Shown: positions 41,820-51,601 of the stretch, piece by piece | How the letters are laid out: each line of letters starts with the position of its first letter | How positions within the stretch are numbered: position 1 is the stretch's first letter | DNA from: Fluviicola sp. | GTDB taxonomy: Bacteria > Bacteroidota > Bacteroidia > Flavobacteriales_D > Crocinitomicaceae | Length of the DNA stretch: 64,000 nucleotides | Assembly: GCA_029866325.1 (NCBI GenBank) | Contig: JARWZO010000018.1 | Coordinates: forward strand, 62,001-126,000 | Direction of reading: 5' to 3' | The notes under the pieces: model-generated | What the model was told of the DNA's origin: nothing | Seen by the model: the letters and a program-made list of their open reading frames with translations, nothing else | Databases searched by the model: none | Program-made: the position numbers and the translations under genes

Positions 41820-42401
41820 TTAACTCCCTTCCTGCTCTCCGAGTATTGTTAGTTGTTGAATCATCTTTGCCTGAAAATCTTCCTTAGACTGTCGAATTGG
41901 TCCTATATACGTCACTTTTACGGGTTTGATACCACAAAATTGCAAGACAGATTTTTTGAGCTGATTCACGCTTGGCCTTCCAAACGCGAAACGGTAATAC
42001 CATGATGGTTGATCCAATGTTGTGATGATCCGCGCTGTTCTTCCTGCCAACAATTTATCCCACCACACCGAATTTTCGCGGTACTTAAAGGCAAATCCGG
42101 GCAAGAAAACGCGGTCGATGAAACCTTTGGTAACAGCAGGCAAACCGCCCCACCAAACCGGATGAACCCACACCAGGTGATCGGCCCAAAGGATCAACTT
42201 TTGCGCGTTTACCAAATCGGGTTCCAATTCCATGCGCTGCTGGTAACCGAATTGTAGTGACGGATTAAAATCGAGTTCCGCTATGGTGAGTGTTTTTACT
42301 TCTGCTCCGGCTTTTTCAGCACCGGAAATATAAGCATCTGCCAACGCACGATTAAAGCTTGCCAAATTCGGATGGCCATTGATAACAAGGATCTTTTTCA
42401 T
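41820..42401 (-). CDS. NAD(P)H dehydrogenase (quinone)-like flavodoxin-fold protein
   Basis: This 193-residue FMN protein has the flavodoxin-like fold of the KefF/YwrO/NQO family: VINGHPNLASFNRALADAYI at the phosphate-binding start, WADHLVWVHPVWWGGLPAVTKGFIDRVFLPGFAF in the middle (landmark about residues 75-108) and FCGIKPVK. It probably reduces quinones or nitro compounds. It follows the TonB receptor gene by 12 bases and is likely in its operon. Confidence 0.9.
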   Translation of the reverse strand: MKKILVINGHPNLASFNRALADAYISGAEKAGAEVKTLTIAELDFNPSLQFGYQQRMELEPDLVNAQKLILWADHLVWVHPVWWGGLPAVTKGFIDRVFLPGFAFKYRENSVWWDKLLAGRTARIITTLDQPSWYYRFAFGRPSVNQLKKSVLQFCGIKPVKVTYIGPIRQSKEDFQAKMIQQLTILGEQEGS

Positions 42402-42413
42402 GTTTCCGAATGG

Positions 42414-44786
42414 TTAAAATTGAATTTTATAAGCGAAATTCGGGAAAAAGCCAATTTGATAAGCTGTACCAAGATTATTGGTAATCGGGTTATAACGCTC
42501 GGCAAAGATGTTTTTATTGTTGGTCACGTTCTGAATATCGAAGAAAATCGATTGTGAGATGTTGCGTTTCGCGCTATTGATGGTGAATCCGAGTTTTACA
42601 TCCAATCGGAAGAAATCGGCATAGCGTTGCGAGTAGGCGTAATCATCACCTTTCAAAACCTGTTGCTGCGCCAATTGCGAAGCGGCCAAATCGACTGGGG
42701 TATAATGACGCCCACCGGCTTGTGTCATTTTCACATCAATGGTCAAGGCATTGCGCTTGGCTTTCCCTACTTTGATCTCTTTCCCTACCAATACATTGTA
42801 AACAAATTTTCCGTTGAAGGCTGTGTTGCGTTCTACCCCATCACTTCCGGTATATTTTGCTTCGTAAAGTGTTCCGGTAATGAGTCCGTAATACCCTTTG
42901 CTGAAGTATTTCTCGATGGTCAATTCCACGCCATAATTACGGCCTGTTCCATTATTCACCAACAATCCTTGTTCTACAGGAGTAAATGAAGATCCGGCAT
43001 TCAACATCGAAAAACTCGACGAATCGGTGGTGATCGGAATGTTGTTCAGGATTTGATAATACGCTTCTGTTTTAATGCGCCAGTCTTTGAACGGAATCAC
43101 TTCGTAACCAACCACAAAATGGTGACTGCGTGTAAAATCAAGTTCTTTATTTGACAGTTGAACATTTCCTTGAGCATCTGTGGTGCGGTAGAAATACAAA
43201 TCGATGGGTTGCATCTGGCTGTGCATTCCGTAACCGGTAGTGAAATTGTGGCGGTCGTTGAGTTGGTACTTCAACCCAACACGTGGTTCGATGGAATTGG
43301 AATTATTCAGCGCTAGATACTGACTATGTAGCCCGGCATTGAGGATGAGTTTTTCGGTAAAACTGTATTTGGCATGCGCATACCCTTGAATGAGTGCGGT
43401 ATAATCATTGTTGTCCCAAACCGAAATCCAATCGGGTGTAAATTCACGTGTTCGGTAAAACAATTTCGTATTCAAGACTTCTGCCAACACACCTACTTTG
43501 ATAAACAAGCGTGCATTGATCTTGGAATTGAACGATGTATTCACCGAATAATTGGTACGAGTGGTAGTGTTTTCAACCGTTCTGGATGCTACATCATTCA
43601 AGCTCAGGCTGTCTTCTTTGTAATCCGAATCGGCGTAGGTCATTCCGATAACGGTATTGAAATACGATTTTTCACCGGCTCGAATGAAGTGTTTCAAACC
43701 AAGCATACCAAGGTTACTGCTGAAATAACTGTCTTCGGTTGGGTCGGCAAACAAATCGTTGCTATCGATTTCGTTGTGTAGAAACTCGATTTTACTCACT
43801 GCCGCCAATCCAAATAGGGTAAAACGTCCCATTTTGGTGTTTCCTGAGTTGATTTTAAACGAAAGATCTTGATAATAAGGCGTTGCCGCGGTTCCGATTG
43901 GTAAGCCGATAGCTTGTGCTACTCCCGCAAATCCGTAGCGGTAAGCGATGAGGTACGATGAATTTTTTTCTTTGCGAATCGGTCCTTCGGTCATAAATTC
44001 CAAACCGGTTAAAGCGCCAAGCTGAAAGGTATGTTCGCGTTTTTCGGTATTTCCGTTTCTGAAACCGAGGTCAAATACTCCGGCGTTGGCATTTCCGTAT
44101 TCGGCAGGAAAAGCAGATGTCATGAAGTCGGAGTTGCGCAAAATGTTGGTATTGATGGCACTTACCGGTCCACCGGTAGTTCCAACCGTAGAAAAGTGAT
44201 TCGGATTGGGAATATTCAATCCTTCAATTCGCCACAACACACCGATAGGAGAGTTTCCACGAATCACAATATCGTTGCGCGAATCATCGGGGGAACTTAC
44301 TCCGGCAAAATTGGCTGCCAAACGCGCCGGATCGGAACGTCCGCCGGCATAGCGATTCACTTCTTCCATCGAGAATGAACGACCGCTCAGGGAAATCAGT
44401 TCATTGTTGGTTTCGTTTTTCTTACGTGCGTTGACCACCACTTCTTCAACCTCCTGAATGTGTTCTTCCATCGCGATGTCGAGCACGGTTTCTTTTCCGG
44501 CAGTCACCACAATGTTAGAGAGTACAATTTCTTTGTAACCCGCATACGTTACTTTCAAATCGTAGCGGCCCGGCAGAACATCTGTTATTTTGTAGCGTCC
44601 GTCAAAATCCGACAAAGCGGCTTGTAGTGGATTACTCTCCAAAATAACAACCGTCACACCCGGAATGGTTTGCTGAGATTGTTTGTCGATTACGGTTCCC
44701 CGAATGGTTTGTGTAGTTGTTTGCGCCCAAAGCGGAAATGCAGAGATTCCGAACAACAGGGCTAAGATGTATGTGTTTAGCTTCAT
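42414..44786 (-). CDS. TonB-dependent receptor with carboxypeptidase-like N-terminal domain
   Basis: A 790-residue outer-membrane receptor. The signal peptide (..LLFGISAFPLWAQ) is followed by a CarboxypepD_reg-like domain (about 28-112; IRGTVIDKQSQQTIPGVTV, GRYDLKVTYAGYKE), a plug (about 130-240; DIVIRGNSPIGVLWRIEGLNIPNPNHF) and a 22-strand barrel ending FPNFAYKIQF with a C-terminal Phe. There is no SusD partner, so it is not a glycan-type SusC. Substrate unknown. The genes after it (oxidoreductase) may be cotranscribed. Confidence 0.93.
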   Translation of the reverse strand: MKLNTYILALLFGISAFPLWAQTTTQTIRGTVIDKQSQQTIPGVTVVILESNPLQAALSDFDGRYKITDVLPGRYDLKVTYAGYKEIVLSNIVVTAGKETVLDIAMEEHIQEVEEVVVNARKKNETNNELISLSGRSFSMEEVNRYAGGRSDPARLAANFAGVSSPDDSRNDIVIRGNSPIGVLWRIEGLNIPNPNHFSTVGTTGGPVSAINTNILRNSDFMTSAFPAEYGNANAGVFDLGFRNGNTEKREHTFQLGALTGLEFMTEGPIRKEKNSSYLIAYRYGFAGVAQAIGLPIGTAATPYYQDLSFKINSGNTKMGRFTLFGLAAVSKIEFLHNEIDSNDLFADPTEDSYFSSNLGMLGLKHFIRAGEKSYFNTVIGMTYADSDYKEDSLSLNDVASRTVENTTTRTNYSVNTSFNSKINARLFIKVGVLAEVLNTKLFYRTREFTPDWISVWDNNDYTALIQGYAHAKYSFTEKLILNAGLHSQYLALNNSNSIEPRVGLKYQLNDRHNFTTGYGMHSQMQPIDLYFYRTTDAQGNVQLSNKELDFTRSHHFVVGYEVIPFKDWRIKTEAYYQILNNIPITTDSSSFSMLNAGSSFTPVEQGLLVNNGTGRNYGVELTIEKYFSKGYYGLITGTLYEAKYTGSDGVERNTAFNGKFVYNVLVGKEIKVGKAKRNALTIDVKMTQAGGRHYTPVDLAASQLAQQQVLKGDDYAYSQRYADFFRLDVKLGFTINSAKRNISQSIFFDIQNVTNNKNIFAERYNPITNNLGTAYQIGFFPNFAYKIQF

Positions 44787-45026
44787 AAAATTTGTTTTTC
44801 AGTACAATAGTACAGTTAGTGAATAAACAACATACTGCAAAATTAAGTGAATTGTAGAATAAGCCGGTTGAATTGTAAGTAAGAATGGGGTGGGTTGTTT
44901 TAACCGTTTTTCATGAAGGTAGATCTGCTTCTCTCCGCTTGAAGCGGAATATTGAGAGGGATGACTAGTTTTGTTTGCTGAATTTGAGTTTCGATTGTCT
45001 CCTCTCTAAACAACGTGAGTTCGACA

Positions 45027-45062
45027 AAACAAAAAACCCGACTTACCAAGGTAAATCGGGTT
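45027..45062 (-). terminator. Terminator of queA
   Basis: On the minus strand AACCCGATTTACC and GGTAAGTCGGGTT form a stem followed by six T. The rest of the 297-base gap to the TonB receptor gene holds only a short CCGCTTGAAGCGG dyad near 44937. Confidence 0.85.
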
Positions 45063-45083
45063 CTATAACATGAAATCAAATTC

Positions 45084-46142
45084 TTACAAAATCAACATGG
45101 CGTCGCCGTAAGAATAGAATTTGTATTTCTCTTTGATAGCTGTTTCATAAGCTTCCATCATCAAATCGTGACCTACGAATGCTGAAATCATCATCAGCAA
45201 AGTAGAAAGCGGTGTATGGAAGTTGGTGATCATACAATCAGCAATACTGAAATCGTAAGGAGGAAAGATAAATTTATTCGTCCAACCGTCGTAAGGCTTC
45301 AGCATACCATCAGTAGAAACCGAAGTCTCAATGGCACGCATGGAAGTTGTACCTACTGCACAAATACGCTTTTTGTTGCGTTTTCCTTCGTTGACGATAT
45401 CCGCGCATTTTTTGTTAATGATTACCTGCTCGGAATCCATTTTGTGTTTGGTCAAATCTTCTACTTCTACCGGTCTGAAAGTTCCCAAACCTACGTGCAG
45501 TGTTACTTCGGCGAAATTCACCCCTTTCAACTCCAAACGTTTCAACAACTCGCGCGAAAAGTGCAAACCTGCTGTTGGAGCGGCTACTGCACCCTCTTCT
45601 TTGGCGTAAATCGTTTGGTAACGGTCTTCGTCTGATTCTTCTACTTCGCGTTTGATGTATTTCGGAAGTGGTGTTTCACCCAACTCGGTGATTTTTGCTT
45701 TGAATTCTTCGTAAGGTCCATCGAATAAGAAACGTAGGGTACGACCACGTGATGTCGTATTGTCAATTACCTCTGCAACCAATGAATCGTCTTCACCGAA
45801 ATACAATTTGTTTCCGATTCTGATTTTACGCGCAGGATCAACCAATACATCCCACAACAAACTTTCACGGTTCAATTCACGCAAGAGGAACACCTCGATT
45901 TTGGCGCCCGTTTTTTCCTTGTTTCCGTACATACGAGCTGGAAAAACGCGTGTATTGTTCATAATCATCACATCTCCGTCAGAGAAATAGTTGATAACGT
46001 CTTTAAACAAACGGTGTTCTATTTTTCCGGTTTCGCGGTGAATAACCATCAATTTGGCTTCATCACGGTTGGGACTTGGATATTCAGCAATTAGTTCGTC
46101 AGGGAGATCGAAACTAAATTCGGACAGCTTCATTTTGTTCAT
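45084..46142 (-). CDS. queA: S-adenosylmethionine:tRNA ribosyltransferase-isomerase
   Basis: QueA transfers and isomerises the ribosyl part of SAM onto preQ1 tRNA, forming epoxyqueuosine. The 352-residue protein has the family start [48 protein letters not shown] and VGLGTFRPV motifs, and the end GDAMLIL. Length is normal. The start is the ATG at 46142; MKLSEF nine bases on is an alternative. It is preceded by its own -7 box and followed by a strong terminator, so it is a single-gene unit. Confidence 0.97.
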   Translation of the reverse strand: MNKMKLSEFSFDLPDELIAEYPSPNRDEAKLMVIHRETGKIEHRLFKDVINYFSDGDVMIMNNTRVFPARMYGNKEKTGAKIEVFLLRELNRESLLWDVLVDPARKIRIGNKLYFGEDDSLVAEVIDNTTSRGRTLRFLFDGPYEEFKAKITELGETPLPKYIKREVEESDEDRYQTIYAKEEGAVAAPTAGLHFSRELLKRLELKGVNFAEVTLHVGLGTFRPVEVEDLTKHKMDSEQVIINKKCADIVNEGKRNKKRICAVGTTSMRAIETSVSTDGMLKPYDGWTNKFIFPPYDFSIADCMITNFHTPLSTLLMMISAFVGHDLMMEAYETAIKEKYKFYSYGDAMLIL

Positions 46143-46201
46143 GCAACAACAGTTTTAATCCTTGAAAAGTTTCACTTCAAACGGAAATGAAAAAAGGAGC
46201 G

Positions 46202-46209
46202 CAAAAGTA
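46202..46209 (-). promoter_or_regulatory. -7 promoter element of queA
   Basis: TACTTTTG on the minus strand matches TAnnTTTG, 59 bases before the queA start. No -33 TTG is seen. Confidence 0.5.
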
Positions 46210-46365
46210 AATAAAATCAGGGTTATTTGTATCATTTAGGAAATGGAATTTTTGAATGGAACATAATCTTGGTCAAAGTTTCCACTTGCCACCCTCCTCG
46301 ATATTCATCACGAGCAGTGCTCGCTCTTCTCAAGGGAGGAAGTGATTAACCTCCTAAAAAATAAA

Positions 46366-47061
46366 CTACAATTCTGCTTCTTCGATGAAGGTGATCCAGT
46401 CTTCAACAGTCTTGGATGCTTCGATGCGATTGGTGCCGGAAGCGGTTCTGCGCAAAGCGATGAGTGTGCCTCCACTGTTGAGTTTGACCCCAAAATCGTA
46501 GGCGATGGAACGAATATAAGTTCCTTTGCTGCAGGTAATTTCAAAGTCAATTTCCGGAAAACGGGATGTATTAATCTGAAAATCGCTGATTTCGATGGTA
46601 TTTGCTTGTAAGACGATTTCTTTTCCGGCGCGAGCCATATCATAGGCGCGTTTCCCGTCGACCTGCTTGGCTGAAAAAATAGGCGGAACCTGTTGCTGAA
46701 CTCCCATGAAAGAAGCACGAACGCTTTCCAGTAATTCGGGAGTAATGTGTTCGGCGGGAAACGTTTCGTTGTATTCCGTTTCCAAATCGTAGGAAGGTGT
46801 TGTTTTTCCAAGCAGAATGGTTCCTGTGTATGTTTTGGAATCGCCCATAAGGCCTTCGATGAGTTTGGTATGTTTTCCGATACAAATCACCAACAAACCG
46901 GTTGCCAGCGGATCAAGCGTTCCGGCATGACCAACTTTGAGTTTTTTCACTCCCAAACGCTTGCGCAAATGCCAACGCAGTTTGTTTACGGCATCAAAAG
47001 AAGTCCAATGAAGGGGTTTGTCTACTAAGATAGTGCTTCCTTGCGCGAATTCAGTTAACAT
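46366..47061 (-). CDS. truB: tRNA pseudouridine(55) synthase
   Basis: TruB makes pseudouridine 55 in the T-loop of tRNAs. The 231-residue protein starts at the ATG at 47061, one base after the uppP stop; an upstream TTG at 47073 is less likely. The catalytic Asp is in GHAGTLDPLATGLL (about residue 50), with VDKPLHWTSFDAVNKLR before it and GTYIRSIAYDFG later. It lacks the C-terminal PUA domain of longer TruB proteins, as is common in this phylum. Last gene of the ftsX operon. Confidence 0.96.
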   Translation of the reverse strand: MLTEFAQGSTILVDKPLHWTSFDAVNKLRWHLRKRLGVKKLKVGHAGTLDPLATGLLVICIGKHTKLIEGLMGDSKTYTGTILLGKTTPSYDLETEYNETFPAEHITPELLESVRASFMGVQQQVPPIFSAKQVDGKRAYDMARAGKEIVLQANTIEISDFQINTSRFPEIDFEITCSKGTYIRSIAYDFGVKLNSGGTLIALRRTASGTNRIEASKTVEDWITFIEEAEL

Positions 47062-47062
47062 C

Positions 47063-47860
47063 TTAATCAACAATTGCTAAGTCAACATTGAGCATTAGCA
47101 ATACCAATAAGGTTACTCCTAAAACAATACGGTAGTATCCGAAGAGTTTGAATCCGTGTTTGGTTAAAATTCCGATGAACAATTTAATGGCCAAAATAGC
47201 AACGATAAATGCCACTACATTTCCGAAAATCAATACCGGAACATTATCAAAAATCACATCGGGCGATTCTTTGTACACATCGTAAAGGCTTTTTACTGTA
47301 GCGGCAAACATGGTTGGAACAGCCAAAAAGAAGGAGAACTCGGCTGCTGCTTTGCGTGTTAAGCCTTGCGTCAAACCACCGATGATGGTTGCTGCTGAGC
47401 GTGAAACCCCAGGAATCATGGCAATACATTGAAAAATTCCGATCACAAAACCACTGACGTAAGTAGGTTCTTTGGAGCCGTTGCGTTCGTTGCGCTGAAA
47501 AATCTTGTCTACAAAAAGCAAGATCACACCACCGATAATCAACGAAGTTGCAACTACCCAAACGTTTTCCAGTAACCCATCGATGTGTTTTTTGGCCAAA
47601 AATCCAACGATTGCGGTTGGAATAAAAGCAATGAACAACTTAGCGTAAAAAGTCCATGTTTTCAGGAACGAGCGGAAATAAATCACCACTACCGAAAGAA
47701 TGGCACCAAACTGAATGGCAACGGTAAATAACTTGGTAAAATCATCGTTGGCAATTCCCATCACTGACGAACCAATGATCATGTGCCCGGTAGATGAAAC
47801 GGGTAAAAACTCCGTTAGCCCTTCAATGAGAGCAAGGATAAAAGCTTCAAACCAACTCAT
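47063..47860 (-). CDS. uppP: Undecaprenyl-diphosphatase
   Basis: UppP (BacA) dephosphorylates undecaprenyl diphosphate to recycle the lipid carrier for peptidoglycan synthesis. The 265-residue inner-membrane protein has about eight helices and the diagnostic motifs [14 protein letters not shown] (about residues 13-26) and [14 protein letters not shown] (about 153-166). It follows the DUF3098 gene by five bases and precedes truB by one base. Confidence 0.97.
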   Translation of the reverse strand: MSWFEAFILALIEGLTEFLPVSSTGHMIIGSSVMGIANDDFTKLFTVAIQFGAILSVVVIYFRSFLKTWTFYAKLFIAFIPTAIVGFLAKKHIDGLLENVWVVATSLIIGGVILLFVDKIFQRNERNGSKEPTYVSGFVIGIFQCIAMIPGVSRSAATIIGGLTQGLTRKAAAEFSFFLAVPTMFAATVKSLYDVYKESPDVIFDNVPVLIFGNVVAFIVAILAIKLFIGILTKHGFKLFGYYRIVLGVTLLVLLMLNVDLAIVD

Positions 47861-47865
47861 GGAAA

Positions 47866-48111
47866 TTATTCTTCAGTCTTCGTTCCCGAAGGTTTTTTCA
47901 TTATACCGTAGAAAATTACGGCGTAACCGATTGTTACCAAAATAGGTGCAACAGTAATACGCATGTGCGAGAATAATTCAGCTCCATCGAATTTTTTCGG
48001 ATCATCCGAACCACCACCGATCATGAGGATAAAACCAAGAATATTAATCGCCAATCCGATGAGGATAAAACGCATATTGTCTTTTTTGACAGGGAAATCG
48101 AATTTATTCAT
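47866..48111 (-). CDS. DUF3098 family membrane protein
   Basis: Taken from the ATG at 48111 this is 81 residues: a short soluble start ([12 protein letters not shown]), a hydrophobic helix ([22 protein letters not shown], used as a position landmark at 13-34), a conserved DDPKKFDG loop and a second helix. DUF3098 proteins occur next to ftsX and uppP across Bacteroidota. Function unknown. It lies 22 bases after ftsX. Confidence 0.9.
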   Translation of the reverse strand: MNKFDFPVKKDNMRFILIGLAINILGFILMIGGGSDDPKKFDGAELFSHMRITVAPILVTIGYAVIFYGIMKKPSGTKTEE

Positions 48112-48133
48112 ACCGCTATAATGTGGGCTAAAA

Positions 48134-49021
48134 TTAATACAAATCATCTAACTTGGTACGCAAATATTTATTGAGCGCAAACCAAGTAGAAATAAGTGTC
48201 ATTAAGGAACCTATCACCAGAATGGCTCCGTAAAGCATTCCGAGTTCTAGCAAAGTCAATTCTATTTGTACCACATCCAACACATTGTTGAGGGCAAAAA
48301 AGAGTGTCATGAGTAAGGCCATACCTATTGTTCCGGCGATAATTCCCTGAAAAACGGCATTGCGCAAAAACGGACGACGAATGAAACCGCCTGTTGCTCC
48401 TACCAATTGCATGGTTTTGATAGTAAATCGTTTGGAATACAACGCCAAGCGAATTGTATTGTTGATCATGGCGATTGCAACAATGATCAATAAACCGGCT
48501 ACAGCCAAAAACAGAAAGGCAAATTGTTTGAAACCGAGGTTTACTTCTTCTAGGCTTGCTGCGTCGTAACTTACTTCGTCGATCATTTCAGGATAAGCTT
48601 TCAGCAATTTATCCTTTATCTGCAACATGCCGCTTTTAGTAGCAAAGGTTGCTTTTGGTCGAAAGGTAATAGAAGGTGGCATCGGGCTTTCGCCTTCGTA
48701 AATCGCTAGAATTTCGCGGGTATTTTCATCCGAACCGCTAAAAGACTCAATGGCTCTTTCGGGCGAAACGTAGGTTACTTCCGAAAACTCATTCCACGAT
48801 TTAAGTTCCTGCTCAACTTGCTTGATATCCGATTCATTCCAACTGGTTTTGAAAAACAAATCAACCTGCATGCTTTCCTTGGCCTGACGTTGCACGCTAT
48901 CCAATCCCATGATACCGGCTAACACCAATCCGATCATAAACAACACCAGTGAAATACCGATCACGGTAGACACGTAGCTGGTGCGCAATCCTTTTTTACT
49001 CGCTTTTTCTTTTGAGCTCAT
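48134..49021 (-). CDS. ftsX: Cell division permease FtsX
   Basis: The start is the ATG at 49021 (MSSKEKASKKGLRTSYV), giving 295 residues. The layout is an N-terminal helix, a large extracytoplasmic domain (about 50-170) and three C-terminal helices with the MacB_PCD-like IAMINNTIRLALYSKRFTIKTMQLVGATGGFIRRPF block (landmark about 185-220). FtsX works with the ATPase FtsE to control peptidoglycan hydrolases at the septum. No ftsE is in this window, which is usual for Bacteroidota. First gene of the ftsX-DUF3098-uppP-truB operon. Confidence 0.95.
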   Translation of the reverse strand: MSSKEKASKKGLRTSYVSTVIGISLVLFMIGLVLAGIMGLDSVQRQAKESMQVDLFFKTSWNESDIKQVEQELKSWNEFSEVTYVSPERAIESFSGSDENTREILAIYEGESPMPPSITFRPKATFATKSGMLQIKDKLLKAYPEMIDEVSYDAASLEEVNLGFKQFAFLFLAVAGLLIIVAIAMINNTIRLALYSKRFTIKTMQLVGATGGFIRRPFLRNAVFQGIIAGTIGMALLMTLFFALNNVLDVVQIELTLLELGMLYGAILVIGSLMTLISTWFALNKYLRTKLDDLY

Positions 49022-49045
49022 TGACACGAAAGTACACATTTTTGT

Positions 49046-49196
49046 TATTCAGTAACTAGTGATTAATGGTTAGTTATTAGAAGGTAGTTGTTAGTTCAGT
49101 GGTTAGTTATTAGTTGCTAGTTATTAGTGATTGGTTATTAGAGATTAGTTGGGATATCTCATACTAACCACTAATAACCAATCACTAGCCACTATT
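49046..49196. repeat. TAGTTATTAGT word repeat with inverted ends
   Basis: The left part (CAGTAACTAGTGATTAATGG) is mirrored on the right (AACCAATCACTAGCCACTA). Between are tandem variants of TAGTTATTAG and TAGTTGTTAG. It lies between divergent ftsX and the YceI gene; no gene inside. Confidence 0.7.
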
Positions 49197-49243
49197 CAAA
49201 AAAATATTTAAGAAAAATAATTACCATGGTAAATAAATAAATG

Positions 49244-49251
49244 CTACTTTT
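49244..49251 (+). promoter_or_regulatory. -7 promoter element of the YceI-like gene
   Basis: TACTTTTG fits TAnnTTTG, 22 bases before the ATG. The -33 position reads TTA rather than TTG. Confidence 0.55.
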
Positions 49252-49273
49252 GTTTTCAAATTAAACAAACACT

Positions 49274-49897
49274 ATGAAAAGAACGTATTTATTGTCTGCT
49301 GCCGTTGCATTGGTGGCATTTGGAATGACCGCTTGTGGCGGATCAACAGAAGAAACTACCGAAGAAGGTCCTACAACTTACACATTAGATGCCAAAGCAA
49401 GTACATTGGGTTGGAAAGGTGATTATGAAGCTGACGGTCACTCTCACACCGGAACTATTAAAATTTCTGAAGGAACAGTTGTTTACAATGGCGATGCATT
49501 TGAATCGGGAGATTTCTCGGTAGATATGTCAACAATTGCTGATTCTGATCTTCCTTCACCGGATAAAGACACGTTGAACGCACACTTATCAGGTCCTTAC
49601 TTCTTTAATGCTGCGCAATTTCCGGCAACGAAAGTAACGATCAAATCGGTTTCCGACAACGATATCAAAGCTTCTATCAACGTACTTGGAAAAGACATGG
49701 AAGTAACTATTCCTGTGAAAATCAAGAAAACGGCTGAGAAAATCACCGCAAAAGGTAAATTCTCTATCGATTTCGCTGACCTGAAAATGGGCGGTATGCA
49801 ACCGATGGATCCTAAAATGCCAACTGCTTACGTAAAATCAGCAATTACTTTCGATTTGAACCTGGTACTGAAAGCAGAAGCTCCAGCTGCAGAATAA
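49274..49897 (+). CDS. YceI family lipoprotein
   Basis: A 207-residue lipoprotein with signal peptide and lipobox MTAC, Cys21, then an acidic linker and a YceI lipocalin-like domain (about 36-200) with LGWKGDYEADGHSHTGTIKI and GPYFFNAAQFPATKVTIKS (landmarks). YceI domains bind polyisoprenoid lipids. It probably stays in the periplasm or outer membrane. Its own promoter and terminator make it monocistronic. Confidence 0.93.
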   Translation: MKRTYLLSAAVALVAFGMTACGGSTEETTEEGPTTYTLDAKASTLGWKGDYEADGHSHTGTIKISEGTVVYNGDAFESGDFSVDMSTIADSDLPSPDKDTLNAHLSGPYFFNAAQFPATKVTIKSVSDNDIKASINVLGKDMEVTIPVKIKKTAEKITAKGKFSIDFADLKMGGMQPMDPKMPTAYVKSAITFDLNLVLKAEAPAAE

Positions 49898-49915
49898 GAA
49901 TTTTAAGTAACATCG

Positions 49916-49953
49916 AAAACGCCTCGTTGTCTTCGGATACGGGGCGTTTTTTG
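49916..49953 (+). terminator. Terminator of the YceI-like gene
   Basis: AAAACGCCTCG and CGGGGCGTTTT pair and are followed by a T-run, about 20 bases after the stop. Confidence 0.85.
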
Positions 49954-49976
49954 TTGGGGAAATTTCTGTTAGAAAA

Positions 49977-50134
49977 GTCCTCCCCCTCAATCCCCCTCCA
50001 AAGGGGGAAGCAGATTTACCCTAAAGAGAAAAAGTTGTTATCTGCTGATTTTCAACATCTTGCTATTTGAAAGAACAATCTAATTTCTACTGAGTCTCTA
50101 TCTCCCCCTTTGGAGGGGGAATAAGGGGGAGGAC
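49977..50134. repeat. GTCCTCCCCCT inverted-repeat element (158 bp)
   Basis: Left end GTCCTCCCCCTCAATCCCCC and right end GGGGGAATAAGGGGGAGGAC form 33-bp inverted arms with about four mismatches; each arm also contains CCCTCCAAAGGGG, itself a dyad. The middle 90 bp is AT-rich. No gene inside. The 130 bp between this and lysC holds only a weak TAATTTCG promoter-like string. Confidence 0.85.
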
Positions 50135-50268
50135 AATTAAAAACCGCTTTTGTTCTTCAATATTTCACAAGACAAAATCTAACATTTTAAACTATTTTAT
50201 CACTATTCCACTTTAATACCAACGCTAAATCGTTTAATTAATCCGTAATTTCGCGCAAAAATTAAGCG

Positions 50269-51543
50269 ATGAAGGTTTTCAAATTCGGTGGAGCTTCCGT
50301 GAAAGACGCTCAAGCCGTTCGGAATGTTTCTCATATTCTGTCTTTGTTCACTCAAGATAAGTTGATTGTTGTCATATCCGCCATGGGGAAGACAACGAAT
50401 GCCATGGAACAAATTGTTGACGCATTGTGGAAACGCGACGAAAAGAAATACCAAGAACTCGTAGAAGAACGCTACCAATTTCACCTCAATATCGTAGGAG
50501 ACTTATTCCCAGAGGTTCATTTTGCCATTTACCATGAGCTTGAAACCGTATTCGACCGCTTAAAAGATCGTTACAACCAACCGCTTTCGGATAATTTCAA
50601 CTTTGAATACGACCAAATTGTTTCGATTGGTGAAGTGATTTCCACTATGATTGTGGAAGCATTTCTGAAAGAAGAAGGTCATTCTACAATATGGATCGAT
50701 TCGCGCAAATACATCCGCACCAATCATACCTACCGCGAAGGCGAAGTGGATTGGGGGAAAACGGAAACGATTATCAAAGACCAATTATTACCCGAATTCA
50801 AATTGAAACGAATTGCCGTTACACAAGGATTCGTGGGACATACATCCGAAGGATTTACCACAACGCTCGGTCGCGAAGGTTCTGATTTCAGTGCTGCGAT
50901 TTATGCTTATTGCACCGATGCAGATAGCGTTACGATTTGGAAAGACGTTCCGGGAATGCTCAACGCCGACCCGAAATGGTTTGATAACACGGTAAAACTG
51001 GACAAAATATCCTTTAAAGAAGCCATCGAATTGTCGTATTACGGCGCCACGGTTATTCACCCAAAAACCATCAAACCGTTGCAAAATAAAGGAATCGAAT
51101 TACACGTAAAATCGTTTATCGATCCGAATGCTAAAGGAACTACCATTCAGGCTTCGGGCAGTTTCGATCACTTGGTACCGTCGTTTATCTTTAAAATGGA
51201 TCAGGTATTGATGTCGTTTACACCGAAAGATTTCTCTTTTATCGTGGAACAAAATCTGGGCGATATTTTCCAATCGCTAGCACGGCATGGCGTGAAGATC
51301 AACTTGATGCAAAACTCTGCCTTGAGTTTCTCGATTGTGTTTGACCGTTCAAAAATAGATCCGATGCAGTTGTTAGAATTGTTTAAACACCAATACGAAG
51401 TGCGCTACAACGAAGGCTTGGAATTGGTAACGATTCGTCATTACGACCAGGCGACGATTGACCGCGTGAATGTGAACAAGGATATTTTGGTGGAGCAACG
51501 GACAAGACAGACAATTAGGATGGTGATGAAGGATTTGGGATGA
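50269..51543 (+). CDS. lysC: Aspartate kinase (ACT-domain type)
   Basis: Aspartate kinase phosphorylates L-aspartate, the first step toward lysine, threonine and methionine. The 424-residue monofunctional enzyme has KFGGASVKDA at the start, TTLGREGSDFSAA for ATP/aspartate binding, WKDVPGMLNADP and a C-terminal ACT regulatory region (about 300-420; FSFIVEQNLGDIF, VKINLMQNSALSFSI). The end EQRTRQTIRMVMKDLG is normal. It stands alone between two palindromic elements. Confidence 0.95.
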   Translation: MKVFKFGGASVKDAQAVRNVSHILSLFTQDKLIVVISAMGKTTNAMEQIVDALWKRDEKKYQELVEERYQFHLNIVGDLFPEVHFAIYHELETVFDRLKDRYNQPLSDNFNFEYDQIVSIGEVISTMIVEAFLKEEGHSTIWIDSRKYIRTNHTYREGEVDWGKTETIIKDQLLPEFKLKRIAVTQGFVGHTSEGFTTTLGREGSDFSAAIYAYCTDADSVTIWKDVPGMLNADPKWFDNTVKLDKISFKEAIELSYYGATVIHPKTIKPLQNKGIELHVKSFIDPNAKGTTIQASGSFDHLVPSFIFKMDQVLMSFTPKDFSFIVEQNLGDIFQSLARHGVKINLMQNSALSFSIVFDRSKIDPMQLLELFKHQYEVRYNEGLELVTIRHYDQATIDRVNVNKDILVEQRTRQTIRMVMKDLG

Positions 51544-51601
51544 TTGATCTCAATAACTTTATTTTACTGGGTTTTTAGGTGCATTTCCAGAATGAATTTT
51601 A

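Noticed and set aside
46308-46811. 167-residue minus-strand frame overlapping truB
   Set aside because: It lies in another frame of truB, which has clear catalytic motifs, and its product has no recognisable domain.
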